Positions 12,400-23,015 of a stretch of DNA of 64,000 nucleotides are shown here, one piece after another. The position numbers and the translations under genes were made by a program. Origin of the DNA: Mauremys mutica. Its lineage: Eukaryota; Chordata; Testudines; Geoemydidae. The notes under the pieces were generated by a model, which was not told the DNA's origin, made no database searches, and was given only the letters and a program-made list of their open reading frames with translations. How positions within the stretch are numbered: the stretch's first letter is position 1; every line of letters begins with the position of its first letter. Location of the stretch: assembly GCF_020497125.1 (NCBI RefSeq), contig NC_059093.1, positions 22,317,301-22,381,300 of the forward strand. Direction: 5' to 3'.

Positions 12400-14597
12400 C
12401 TTTTTACAGATGATTAATGTCCACCAGCAGCATTTGCAGAATGGCAAAAAACATAAGGTCCATTCTCGAATTAAAAGATTGATGCTTCCGAGCAACCAGG
12501 CAAAATATTCAGGATTAATAAATGTGCATTAAGATATTTAACATTTTATAATGGTAATAAAGACATTTTGTGTAGCAGGTAAAAAGTGAAAACATTAAAA
12601 ATATAAGTAGCACAGACATTTCAAAGGATTTTGAATCTAACAGAATGTATAAAATCATATAAAAGACACTGCCTGTACACGTTCATCGCTAAAGTAATTG
12701 ACATTAACGTGATTGATTGTGTACTGAAAGAAAAACATCTGCTTCCTTCTTGTGTAAGATGAGGCTACTGCAAGCTGTATTGACCAGACCTAGAACTGAA
12801 CTATTTCATCACTCATTTGTGCTGTTGGTGAGAGCCCATGATGGTGTGATGGACCTTAAAGTACTTTCATCAGCATGATTTGGCTAGGACCGCATTGCTT
12901 ATGGATGGCAATATCTTCTTTAGACATTGTGGAGTTAAGTTGTAGCCGGAGAGCTCTTGGTCCTTCAGTTCCTAAAGAGGACCAGGATATGTTCTGTGGG
13001 ACACTTGTGTGTTAATTAAAGATGTTTACACCTGCCATAGATCTCCCTATTTTTGTGTGCGTCTTATTTTCTGCCTGTACCACCACACTACAGACATTAT
13101 CCTAGTGGAAAAGAAAATGAGATACTTGGTTGCCAAATAAATTGGAGTTGGCCAGATGTGGAAATTTGATTTTCAACTATCCCGAGAGCTCAGATGTGAC
13201 AGGGCTGGAGTTCCAAAAATAATGCACTAGCTGTAACCTTCCAGTAAGGCAGCTACTACAGTACTAATGAACAAGAAAATAGCTATGACTAGACCTGACT
13301 GGAAAAATTTCAACAAAACGCTTTTGTTGGAATTGGCTGATTTATCAAAAGCAAAATGTTTCAGGGGACCATGTCAATTTCAGCAAAATTGCACCAGAAA
13401 CCAGATATGGTTTTGATGGAACCCTGCCAGGCAGACAGGTTTTTGATGGAAACCTGCCTGGTTTCCTGCCAGCTCACCCACCTGGTGGGTGGATTGGGAG
13501 CTGGGAGCCCCAGGAGCCCAGATTTGTATGTACTGAACAGCATGTCTGTTGGGTGGATGGTGAGCCAGGAAATCCTGGGCGCTCCAAGCTTCACAGGCTT
13601 GCATCACCTTCACAGAGTGGGCTCCTAGGGTCTCTGGCTCTGGGGATGTTCAGACTGCCTTGAACCTGGGGCTCCCAGTAGAGCTGGGGATGAGAATGGT
13701 GATTCAGTTTCACAGAGAATTTAGAAATTTGTGGTTTTCTTTTTGAATTGGAATAAAGCCAGACTTTAAAATCTTAAAATCCTACATGAAATGGTATTAT
13801 CGTTCTCCACCCAGCTCTCCCCCCTACTCAGTATTGCCAAATCTTGCAATTTTCTCATGAATCTTGCAATATTTGGAGGGGGGGGTTGAGGCCTCATGTG
13901 ATTACATGAGAGTCTCAGAAAGCAAGTTTCTCGCCTTCCTGATTGCAGGGAAGAAACTTGAAAACGTGACATAACAGCACAGAAACCAATGAATAAAAAC
14001 AGCCCAAAATATGAGGTTAAAAAAAAATCTCCTGATTTTAGGCCAAACTCATGATTTGTTTTGAGGTGTGGAGGGATCTGATTTTTGACAGCTTGGGTTT
14101 GGCAATACCGCATACAAACATAATTCAGCTCAAGTGACTGATAAGTCTCCAATTTAGCACTGGATAAAGAAAATGACAGCATGAAGTTAGGAATTGTTTT
14201 CTGTTCTATTCCGTGCAATAAAACCTGTCACTTACTTACGCAAAACATATGTCTTTAAGACTGGTTATACGAGTCAGGATTCACACAGCTCACTCAGGTA
14301 TATAACAGGTTTTGACCCTAGGGTTGAGAGGAAATTACCTCTTTAGAGGAGAGAGAAAATCTGAAGTGTTAACTCCTTAGCCAGCCTACTTGCCTCAGCC
14401 ACAGAACACAGGAAGAGACAGGCAGGATCCTACTACAGCCCTTACCCATGAAAGGCTGACTGGATCTGCACATTTCTTTAATATTCTGTAATGTGTAGAA
14501 TTGTAGCCTACAGTGAATTTAACAATTTCATCTTATACCTTAGTTACTATTAGTTATCACAAAACAACCACACAATTTATAGTCTCTGCTAGTCCCC
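12400..14597. other. No gene seen; old repeat remnants
   Basis: The region is mostly A/T-rich. Around 13840-14110 a block with CTCATGAATCTTGCAATATT and CTCATGATTTGTTTTGAGG looks like an old SINE-like repeat of the same family as the fragment near 9200. The open frame at 13356-13628 has overlapping frames on the other strand and no domain. Confidence 0.4.
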
Positions 14598-14599
14598 CC

Positions 14600-14800
14600 C
14601 ACAGCCAGCGGTGGCTCCAGGCACCAGCGCAGCAAGCGCGTTACTGGGACGGCAAGCCATGGGGGGTGGCCCTGCCGGTTCCTGCAAGGGCGGTAGGCAG
14701 GCTCCCTTTGGCGGTGCCCCTGCGGTAGGTCCACCAGTCCTGCGGATTCGTTGGCAATTCGGCAGCGGGTACGTCAAAACCGTGGGACTGACAGACCTCC
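14600..14800 (+). mobile_element. Degraded hAT-type MITE
   Basis: The left part (GGTGGCTCCAGGCACCAGCG, then a GGCGGTAGGCAGG tract and 'GTCCTGCGGATTCG') resembles the well-bounded MITE at 26257-26530. The right end and target duplication are not recognisable, so the end coordinate is approximate. Confidence 0.45.
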
Positions 14801-15369
14801 TGCAGGCAAAGGCGACGAAACACCACGACAAGATTTGCTGCATCGAAGTTCATCTCTCCCTGGTAGATTGTGTTGTGCTGTGAAGTACATGACCTACTTT
14901 GCTTACTTCACTTTACCTGCTCGTGTCACAATAGGATAAATGGGCTATTGTCAGAACTCTGATTTACGCTGGCCTGGCTTGCATGGTAAAGATGAAAGCG
15001 CTTCTTCAAGGCTCCCAGGCACAGCTGCCTTCAGGGAGGAGACCTGGCAATTCAATATGGGGCACCTGAGCAGCTCTGCAGAGCACTGCTTCAGGCCACT
15101 AGCTCAGCCTGGCTCATAATGTGACAGAAATAATACGTAGTGACACTGCAAATACATGGCATATAACGACGCTAACTGCTGTTCACGTTCTGCCCAGGCA
15201 TGGATTAAATTAATGGAATGTAAAGGCCCACTCTGAACCTTTGCTGAAAACTCAACCCAATTTTTTAAAGTTGAAGTTAAACTTATTGTTTAAAAAAATA
15301 TTTTATTTTAGCCTCTCTGTGTCCTGGTTTCAGCCCACGTGGAAGAAGAAGATATACGGGAAAGCTGCA
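14801..15369. other. No gene seen
   Basis: No coding pattern, repeat terminus or RNA gene recognised. Confidence 0.4.
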
Positions 15370-15372
15370 AGA

Positions 15373-15925
15373 AATAAGAACAGCCAAAGGTCCATCTAGC
15401 CCAGTATCCTGTCTTCCAACAGTGGCCAGTGCCAGGTGCCCCAGAGGGAATGAACAGAGCAAGGAATCATCTGGTGATCCATCCCCTGAGGCCCATTCCC
15501 AGCTTCTGGCACACAGGCCAGGGACGCCAAACCTGCCCATCCTGGCTAATGGCCGTTGATGGACCTATCATCCATGAACTTATCTAGTTCTTTCTTTAAC
15601 CCAGTTATAGTCTTGGCCTTCACAACATCCTCTGGCAAAGAGTTCCACAGGTTGACTGTATGTTGTGTGAAGAAATCCTTCCTTTGGTTTGTTTAAAACC
15701 TGTTGCCTAGTAATTTCATTTGGTGGCCCCCTAGCTCTTGTGTTATGAGAAGGAGTAAATTCCACACATTTCATGATTTTATAGACTTCTGTAATATCCT
15801 TCCCCCTTAGTGACCTCTTTTCCAAGTGAAAAGTCTCAATTTGATTAATCTCTCCCCATACAGAAGCTATTCCATACCCCCATGTCAAAACCCTACAGAG
15901 ATGTATACAATGGGGCAGAAAGAGA
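15373..15925 (-). mobile_element. CR1/L3-like LINE 3' end, minus strand
   Basis: Read on the minus strand, the segment 15925-15650 encodes the C-terminal tail typical of CR1/L3-like ORF2 (KRSLRGKDITEVYKIMK) and the rest is the 3' untranslated region. Typical minus-sense phrases include the complements of AAAGGTCCATCTAGCCCAGT and GGTGCCCCAGAGGGAATGA. Only the last part of the element is present and its frame contains substitutions. It belongs to the same family as the pieces at 24605-24720 and 58836-59380. Confidence 0.7.
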
Positions 15926-16724
15926 AGCTGGGTGGGAGGGAGCAGAATCCAGTGTACTTGGCTGGCATAAGGACACGGGCAATCAATTAGGGTGAGGTGA
16001 GCCAGGTAAAGGGCCAAAATCTCAGTGGCTTATTTGAGAGCAAAAAGGGCGAATTCCCCCGGGCTGCTCAGAAGGTTGGGGACAAGCAAGAGGCAGCCAC
16101 AGTGACATGGTCTCAGGGAATTTTCTCCTGATTTAGTGCCCACTTCTAGCCATGAACAAGATACAGCAGCCAGTGGCTGGAAATCAATTCCACCCAGACT
16201 CCCCCATTTCTCATTTGTACCTTCTTGCTCAGAGTGATACATATTGGTTCAAAGGTGGTCTCCCCAGCAGTCACGTCAGTGGGGTCTTCCAGTTTGAAGG
16301 ATCCTTCAGAATCTCATTTGGTCCTCAGGATGGTCCTAGGAGTGAAGACCAGACATGCACATTAGCCTAGTCCAATGCTGCCCCACCAATCAATCTTATT
16401 CAGGAGACAGACTTATGGATCCTAGTATTTTACCTGCCCTTGCTGTGAACAGCAACGCTAGAGAAAGCGGCATGGGCACTAGAAGGCACGTCACAAGGCA
16501 ACTGGATCTTCAGGGTGACAAGGGATCAAAGATCAATCCAATCCAAACCTGCTCTACTAACTTTAGCTTAAGAGTAACACGGTGCATGACCAACTTCTGC
16601 TGGTGAGAGAAAAGAGCAGCTCTGTGTAGCTCAAAAGCTTGTCTCTCCACCAGCAGCAGTTGGTCTAATACAAGATGTTACCTCAGTTACCCTGAGACCC
16701 AATACAGAGTAAGCAGTTGCACCG
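15926..16724. other. No gene seen
   Basis: Short frames only, with no family recognised. Confidence 0.4.
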
Positions 16725-17788
16725 TGTAGCAATGCAGCGCCTCCTGCTGGTCTCTTCTGGGAATTAGTTCTCCAGCCATTGGACCACCCTCTGCAGGTCT
16801 GTATCCCGCTGCCTCTTGGCGCCCCGTGTCCTGCCCAGACCCGGTGCCCTGTTATCTGGGGCGCTTCCCCCGGCAATAACCCATCAGTCTTAGGGTCTCC
16901 CCTCCCCGGGAAACCCCCACCCACTATCCCCTCCTCGCCTCAGTATACAGCTACTGCCAGTCATTGTCTAGCCCCCACGCCCTGGGGCAGGCTGCAGTAT
17001 CAGCCACTCATCACTGGCAAGGAGGGTTTGGACCTGCTGCCTTGGCCTACCCCTGGCCTGCCCTCTGCAACCCCCAGTACCTGTTGGCCTTTGTGATGGA
17101 GTAGGGACTTCTCTGTGAGGGGGATGGGAGAGTCGGGGAGGACTTTAGGAGATGGACAATACCTGAGCCTGTAACCTGAGCGAGGCAGCGGGGAGAGGAA
17201 GTCAACACCTTTGCCCAGGAAGCTAGACAAAGCCAGCTGGAGAGGGTTGGGTCAGTTTCGGTTTGGGGCTGGGGGGTGGAGTCCAGGGAATTCCAAGCTG
17301 GGAACTATGCTTCCTGCACCCCCAGAAGGACCTGATTGAGGGGTCCTGGCTATGCCTACAAGCTCTGCTGTATCCTGTGCTCCTGTTGTCCAATAAACCT
17401 TCTGTTTTACTGGCTGGCTGAGAGTCACTGTGAGTCCCAGGAAGAGGGGTGCAGAGCCGGACTCCCGTGACAGCCTTATGCTAGGCTGCAGCCTGGGGCT
17501 TTCCAGGCTGGAGCTCCCCAGCTCCTCAGCCTTTCCTCAGCCCTGCTCCACTCAGGTACCCTGTCTCTAGCTCCCCGCAGCCAGGCCCTTCTCCCTCGAC
17601 AGACAGACAGACACTGCTGAGCTCCTGGCTCACTGCCTCTTATATAGGGCCAGCTGAGGCCTGATTGGGGCGTGGCCCAGCTGCGGCTGTTTCCCCAATC
17701 TGCCTAGTAGCTGCTTTCCCTGCCACAGCCCTCTCCCAGGGCTGTTTGAAGCCCTTCAGGGCATGAGTGGGGTGACCACCCTGCTACA
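16725..17788 (-). repeat. LTR (family of 44641 copy), minus, interrupted
   Basis: This is the reverse complement of the 712-bp LTR at 44641-45352: it shares GGGGCAGGCTGCAGTATCAG, the GCCTCCTGCTGG end and the CACCCTGCTACA end. It is split at 17091/17092 by a second LTR. The flanking 5-mers CACCG and CACAG nearly match, consistent with a solo LTR that carried a 5-bp duplication. No retroviral genes are attached. Confidence 0.7.
17092..17472 (+). repeat. Solo LTR nested in another LTR, 5-bp TSD
   Basis: The 381-bp unit starts TGTGATGGAG and ends CGTGACA, with an AATAAA signal near 17391 in plus orientation. It is flanked by a perfect 5-bp direct repeat GCCTT (17087-17091 and 17473-17477). The host sequence on both sides is the older LTR, so this one arrived later and its internal part was lost by LTR recombination. 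Confidence 0.85.
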
Positions 17789-17789
17789 C

Positions 17790-18528
17790 ACAGGAACAGG
17801 AAAAAGGGGATCATTTCTCTGAAATACTACCTCCTCTTTGCATGAAATGGTACAATCCAACCGTTTTTCAATGGCCACAGTGAATAGTTTTCAAAGAAAG
17901 TTAATACTGACACGACACATAATAAAACTATTTGCTCGTCTCTTTTAAAGCAGAGGCTAAATTTGTTAGTCTCGCTCTTATCTCTACGTACATCAGGATC
18001 CTGTGAACAGCAGCAAAGTAGGTAGTTAAAAATCAAAGCCACTGACATTAGGTACTTCCCTCCTTCCCCTTTTCACCCCCGCCCATGATGTTCGAAAGTC
18101 TTTGTATCAACTCAATCTAAAATCAGCTAATTTTGCGTTCTAGGTTACCAGGGTGGGAGGTTTGGAGCAGAGGCCTCCCAGTACCCGACTGCTAGTCAAA
18201 CTCAGTTGCAAAAAAGGCAGATAAGGCTACTATTTGGAGTCCGAAATGATCAGGATGGTCTGTGAGGCAGTTAAAACCAGCTACGTTCCTCTTCGGATGT
18301 TTTTAAAAAGCGATGAAAAAATGGAGTGGAGGTCGTTTTTTGCACGGTTTGGACCAGAGGCACAAGTTCACATCAGCTACCAGGCAGAAGGGGCTGCCAT
18401 TACCTGTCCTCTGAGAAGCATCTGCCAGGTTGCAGCAAGTTAGCCCAAAAGACTGGAGACCAGTAGGAAGACTCCCACATTCATATACTTTAATCCTGCA
18501 GGCTGGCAAAGCAGATGGAGCTACTAAC
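17790..18528. other. No confident gene
   Basis: No repeat family or strong coding signal is seen. If the exon-like segments further right belong to a minus-strand gene, this would be part of one of its introns. Confidence 0.35.
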
Positions 18529-18740
18529 CTGGTAAGATGCACCAGGGCGATTATACTCAGTGCCATTTACCATCATTTCCATCACAGGGACAGACCTAAC
18601 GTTGCCAAGTTGGGTGCGCAGGCACCACTAGCTTGTGGAGGCCCATGTTCGTCTTTCTGAATTAGATTCTATGGAATTATCGGGTAGATGTTGGATGCAT
18701 CCAGCGCCAAGGTCCGAGCGCCAAATGCAGTAGTACTCAC

Positions 18741-18893
18741 CAGCAGATACATTTTGTTGCATCGCAATGACAGCCTGCGGCACAGCCTCACTTCTGCTTC
18801 CTGTAGCCACAGTGCTTGTTTCCACATCGGCCGTGGCAGGAACGCTTTTAAGAGAAGAGAGCTCAAGGTAATAACAGTCCCGCTGCTGCTGGT
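18741..18893 (-). CDS. Candidate internal exon, minus strand, unknown gene
   Basis: On the minus strand a pyrimidine-rich acceptor (GTGGCTCTCTGGGCACAG) precedes 153 bp that are open in one frame and end in a strong donor, CTG|GTGAGT. The translation is Q/S/T/V-rich and includes CYYLELSSLKSVPATADVE and AVPQAVIAMQQNV, the style of a transcription-factor activation region. I do not recognise the gene. The exon is phase-symmetric (2 + 150 + 1 nt). Its phase does not join directly to the candidate first coding exon at 20320-20465, so an exon in between would be needed, or one of the calls is wrong. Confidence 0.28.
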
Positions 18894-20319
18894 CTGTGCC
18901 CAGAGAGCCACAGCAGTCAGAGGCTCTTTAGCAGTGCTTGGACTGGACATAAATTGCCATGCCCCTCACCTCACTGCCACTCTAGCCCCACAAAGTGATC
19001 ATGTGACCCACTGAACCATCTCCTGGGGTACATGTTCATTCCGAATGTTGGTGTTTCAGCACCATCACTATCACTTTCACCACCTCGCCAGGTCAAATTC
19101 AAGCTTGAGACCTCTCCATGTCCCCATTACACATGCCAGCAACAGCCAGTCTCACTCACAGGTCTCAGTGCATGAAACGAGAGTTTCTCCCAGATAAAGC
19201 TAATGCACAGCCCAGTTCAGCAGTAAAAGGGTTTTGTGGCACAGTTTGAAATTCAAAGTGTGAAGTACAATCAGCCACTCTCACCCCTGCAATGGAGGTT
19301 CTGAAACGGCTCAGTTTTTAAATGACGTTTGAGCCCAGCAGTTCAGAATTACAAACTCTCTTTCATGCCAAGCAGCGGATGCCCCCACCCTTCAGATCAG
19401 CTGAGGAGCCTGCATGTAGCTTGCAGATGTGTCTGAGTATAGATTTTACATGAGTGTATCTGCAAAAAAGATTTGAGGGAGAAGGCAGTCAGCCCTCATA
19501 GGGCTTTGGGGAAATTCAAGCTTAGAATGGCGCATTGGTTCTTACTGACTGAAGTGTTCAGCACATGCAAGCCCCGTCCACACTGACTCTCTCTCAAAAA
19601 TCTTACTGGAGAGCAGGCGCCTGAACAAGGTGTCGCTACGGGAATCAGGAAGGAAGGGGAAGTTCCCACAACGTTTAACACATCTCTCTACCTCCCAAAT
19701 GCCATTCCTTAGCTGTGTGCATGTGGTTCATTTGGTATCCATCGCTGCTCGTGGAGAAAGCTGCATGGCACCAGTGTCATCAATATTTTTGCCTCTTTGT
19801 CATCTCCCACTCATCTTCCATTCTGTCCCCCTTTCCCATTCTCTGGGTAGTGCTTAGTGTTCCAACCCCATCTTCTCCCCTCGGGGTCAGCAGCCCTGTA
19901 CACACAGAAGCCGACCTCTGCTTCTTTTGCATCACACGGCAGCTGGAACCATCTGCAGGGGGACTTTGCAATCCCAGCCAGTTTCTCTCTGGAACAGCCA
20001 CATGCAGGAGCAGAGCAGTTCAGAGAGTTACAAGTGCCTTTGATGCACAGGAAGTACAGCTGCCCTGGAGCACTTCCTACTACTGCCGCTATCTAAAGGG
20101 TTCAGGTCGGTGGCAGACAAACCATTCATCCAAAGTACGACTGGCCACAGCTAAATGCCCTCTGGTGCTGCTGGCATAAGTGAAAAGCCAGTGCAAACCC
20201 CCCAGTTCAGCTGTGTTTCATTCTGCATGTGCCAGGCAGCATCATGCCACAGGTAAATGGTCCCCTCAGTCAGAGCTAGTAACCCAAGCCAGAGGCAGAG
20301 AAAGGTACCTGGCTCATAC
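18894..20319. other. No confident gene; possible intron
   Basis: The short frames on both strands have no domain. It would be intron sequence if the minus-strand exon candidates are real. Confidence 0.35.
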
Positions 20320-20465
20320 CCTGACAGGCTTTTCTTGGATCCTTCAGCTGCTTTTTTCAGCACCCACTCTGCATCTTCCATCTCCCCACCAGACTCCCCA
20401 GATTCAGACATTTCTGGCGTCTGTGCACAGAGTTTTGCAGTTGTCTGACAGCGACTCTTTGGCTA
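20320..20465 (-). CDS. Candidate first coding exon, minus strand
   Basis: Read on the minus strand, an acceptor-like tract (CCATCTCATTTCCATCAG) ends at about 20466. An in-frame stop is followed by an ATG at 20411, then an open frame beginning MSESGESGGEMEDAEWVLKK, then a donor (GG|GTATGAG) at 20320/20319. The acidic, Ser/Gly-rich start fits the N-terminus of a nuclear or cytosolic regulatory protein, but I do not recognise it. A GC-rich CCAAT promoter lies 0.6-0.9 kb upstream in transcription direction, which supports a 5' UTR exon there and this as exon 2. The exon calls rest on splice-like words and frame only. Confidence 0.38.
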
Positions 20466-20689
20466 CTGATGGAAATGAGATGGTTTGTCCGACTTGGGAC
20501 TACTCCTGAGTAACAGCAGCATATCACACCCAGCTTCCTTGAACAGCCAGAGAACTGCAGGACCAAGGAGGTGCCAAGTCATCAGCTTGGCAGGGATTCT
20601 TAACCGTTCAAAGCAGCAGCTGGTTTAGCTTGTTATCTTTAAACAATTTGCAGAACCTTGCACTGCCCCGTGCGACACAGCTCTGGTGG

Positions 20690-21020
20690 GAGATGTTTGG
20701 GGAGGGGGCAGGGGGGTATTTGGGGGGGCAGGGGGGTAGAAGGGGGCTGGGAGGCATTTGCAGAGGGGGGGGCTGTGGGTGTTTGGGTGTGGGGTGCAGA
20801 AGAGGGAGGTTGGGAGGCATTTGGGGGGTGGGGGTAGAGGGGGTGGGAGATATTTGAGGGCAGGGGGTAGAAGGGGGAGAGAGGCATTTGCAGAAGGAGG
20901 CGGGGGGCGTTTGGGGGTGGGGTGTAGAGGGGGGAGGTATTGGGGGCGGGGGCTAGAAGGCGGTGGGAGATATTTGGGGAGGGGGAGGGGGTAGAAGGGG
21001 GGAGCTCGGGGGGTATTTGG
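20690..21020 (+). repeat. G-rich minisatellite, quadruplex-prone
   Basis: On the plus strand this block is a series of G runs (4-9 G) separated by short words. The phrase GGGGGTAGAAGGGG recurs at about 20734, 20863 and 20987, and GAGGCATTTG or GAGATATTTG recurs between them. Copies are irregular in length. The G-run density would allow many G-quadruplexes. It abuts the CpG-rich promoter at 21030, on its 3' side for a minus-strand transcript. Confidence 0.75.
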
Positions 21021-21029
21021 GGAGCTCAG

Positions 21030-21340
21030 GGCCCCCCCTCCGCCTTTACCCGCTCGCGCTCCGGGCCGCCCCACCTTCTGCTCAGGAGCCACCTTGCGAT
21101 CGCCTCGCGGCCACGTAACGCCCCCGAAAAGCTCCGCCCCTCCCGACACAGCCAATAGGAAGCGGAGACAGAGCCCTGACCAATCGGAGCGCAAGAAAAA
21201 TCCCCCCGCCCCCCATGTTTGAGTGCGAGGGTGGGGGCTGCCTGGAGTGACCAGCCCCCCCCCACCCGGGCTGCAGCGGGGGGGCGGAGGGGGGGCAGCC
21301 ACACCGGATCCGGAGGCACTTTGCGCAGCCACTGCTGTGA
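21030..21340. promoter_or_regulatory. CpG-island promoter with CCAAT and GC boxes
   Basis: The block is rich in CpG, unlike nearly all of the window. It contains GC-box words (GCTCCGCCCCTCCC at 21131-21144) and two CCAAT boxes 28 bp apart (21152-21156 in GCCAATAGG and 21180-21184 in ACCAATCGG), the arrangement bound by NF-Y in housekeeping promoters. There is no TATA box. It could fire in either direction; the candidate minus-strand coding exon at 20320-20465 favours minus. Which gene it serves is unknown. Confidence 0.6.
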
Positions 21341-22497
21341 TGAGCTGGCGAGTCTCAGCCTTGAGGGCCAGGTGCCCCTGCTGCCACCCCCCTCCCAGCC
21401 CCCCAGCTTGTCTAGGGGGCGCCTCCCTTTACCCCCCCCCCGCCTCCCTTAGAACCACGTTGTGCCCCGGAGGCCTGGGGCCGCGGAGCCGCTGGCAGTG
21501 GTTCTGTAGGGGGCCCCTCGCACCAGCCTCAGTCCATCCTTCCTGGGGACGGGGACCCTGATTTCCAGCCTTCCCTGGGGGAGCCTCCCCGAATGGGCTC
21601 TCTGCTGCGGAGCCCCAAGCCCCTCCCACTCCCCACAGCGGGGATGGGGGTGGGGTAAATGCCCCCGAGGCAGTCACATCCCCACCCCCCTTGCCGGCTA
21701 CATGCTGGGAATCCAGGCTGGGAGGCGGGGGGGCTGCCGGCCGTGGGGTGCCCTGCAGCCTGGTGCCATTCACAAGGAGAACCGCGACGGCCTGACACCC
21801 CAACCCCTGTACGAGCTCCCGCCCTGCCCCCCTCATGCCTACTGCCTCTTGAGCAGCCCCCTGCGGTGTCCCCAGTACCTCCCCCCGGCTGTGTCCCCTC
21901 CCCTGCAGCTTCCCAGCCCCCCAGCTCCCGCCCGTGACATCCCCCTCGCTACACTGTCTCCCTGCAGCTTGCCCCATTCCCTCCCTGAGTCCCAGCTTCA
22001 CCCCCTGACATCTCTCCAACCCCACCTCCCCCCATCACAGCCCTTGCCCCCCTCTAGTGCCCCGGCCCCTGCTCCCCGTGGGGGGCTTGAGAGGCCCCCA
22101 CTCCCCGGCCGCTCCACTCCCCAGAATGGGAAGCTGCTGGTGTTGAGGAAGGTGTGCCTGGGCTGGGCCAGCTGCTTGGGCAGGTCCTGGTGAAAGAGAG
22201 AAGAGCGGGCAAGGCTGAGAGGCCCCTCCCTTGTTCCCGGGGGGGGACAGGGGGTCCCACAATTTGGCCAGTGTCACCCTCCCACATACAGAGGAGACGG
22301 CAGCTCCCAGCAGCCGTGCTGCACCTCCAGCCCCGCAGGGAGGAGACCACAATCCACCAGTGCCCCCCACCCCGCCACCACCATCAGCAGTCAAGCCAGG
22401 GAATCACCCCCTTCTCCCCTGCGAGGGCTGCAGGACTCCCTGCCCCCTGCAACACCAGTCTCCCAGCCATGTACCCCGGGGTGGGGTGGGGTAAGGG
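21341..22497. other. GC-rich, proline-coding sequence; no confident gene
   Basis: Long C runs keep proline-rich frames open on several strands at once, so open length means little here. The most exon-like piece is plus 22058-22151: a pyrimidine-rich acceptor (TTGCCCCCCTCTAG), an open frame ending PQNGKLLVLRK and a donor AAG|GTGTGC. I would not call a gene from this alone. Confidence 0.3.
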
Positions 22498-22916
22498 TGT
22501 GGACTCACCCCTGCGGCGCCTCCTGCTGGTCATCAGAGGGAATTAGCTCGTCCCAGCTCCGGAGCACCCTCTGCAGGCTGGTGATCCATCTTACCTCACT
22601 CTGGCCCCCGTGTCCCTCCCAGGATCCGGTGCCCTGTTATCTGGGGTGCTTCCTCCCAGGGGAACCCCCACCCACCTTCGCCTCAGTCATGGCTCTGCCC
22701 AGTCATCACTTAGCCCCTGTTCCCTGGGGCAGACTGCAGTGTCAGCCACTCATCACAGGCAAAGGGGTTCAGACCTGCTGCCTCTGCCTACCCGTGGGCT
22801 GCCCCTGTGCAACCCCAGTACCCAGTTGGCCTTACCCTGAAGCCTGGGGGGGTTTCCAGGCCAGAGCTCCCCAGCTCCTCTTGCCTTCCCCCAGCCCTGC
22901 TCCACCTTGGGCACCC
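22498..22916 (-). repeat. LTR fragment (family of 44641 copy), minus
   Basis: This is the reverse complement of the right half of the LTR at 44641-45352. It starts TGTGGACTCACCCCTGCGG and shares GCTCCCCAGCTCCTC and the CAGCCACTCATCAC tract. It stops abruptly where a MITE-like start (CAGCAGGGGTGAAAG) begins. Confidence 0.7.
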
Positions 22917-23015
22917 AGCAGGGGTGAAAGTAACTTACACGACTTACCGGTGCTGCTGAAGTCATGTGAGGGGTGTGGCCTCATCCAGAAGAGGCGTGGC
23001 CTCTCAAGATTTTGT
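22917..23015 (+). mobile_element. hAT-type MITE fragment
   Basis: About 100 bp beginning CAGCAGGGGTGAAAGTAA, a terminus I associate with reptile hAT MITEs. It sits exactly between the LTR fragment and the broken 3' end of the CR1. The opposite terminus is missing. Confidence 0.45.

Noticed and set aside
13356..13628. 90-codon plus frame with overlapping minus frames.
   Set aside because: No domain, both strands are open, and it sits in repeat-like sequence.
21429..22025. 198-codon minus-strand and 163-codon plus-strand proline/glycine-rich frames.
   Set aside because: Both strands are open because of C/G runs. No domain, no start context and no splice-consistent boundary except one weak exon-like piece.
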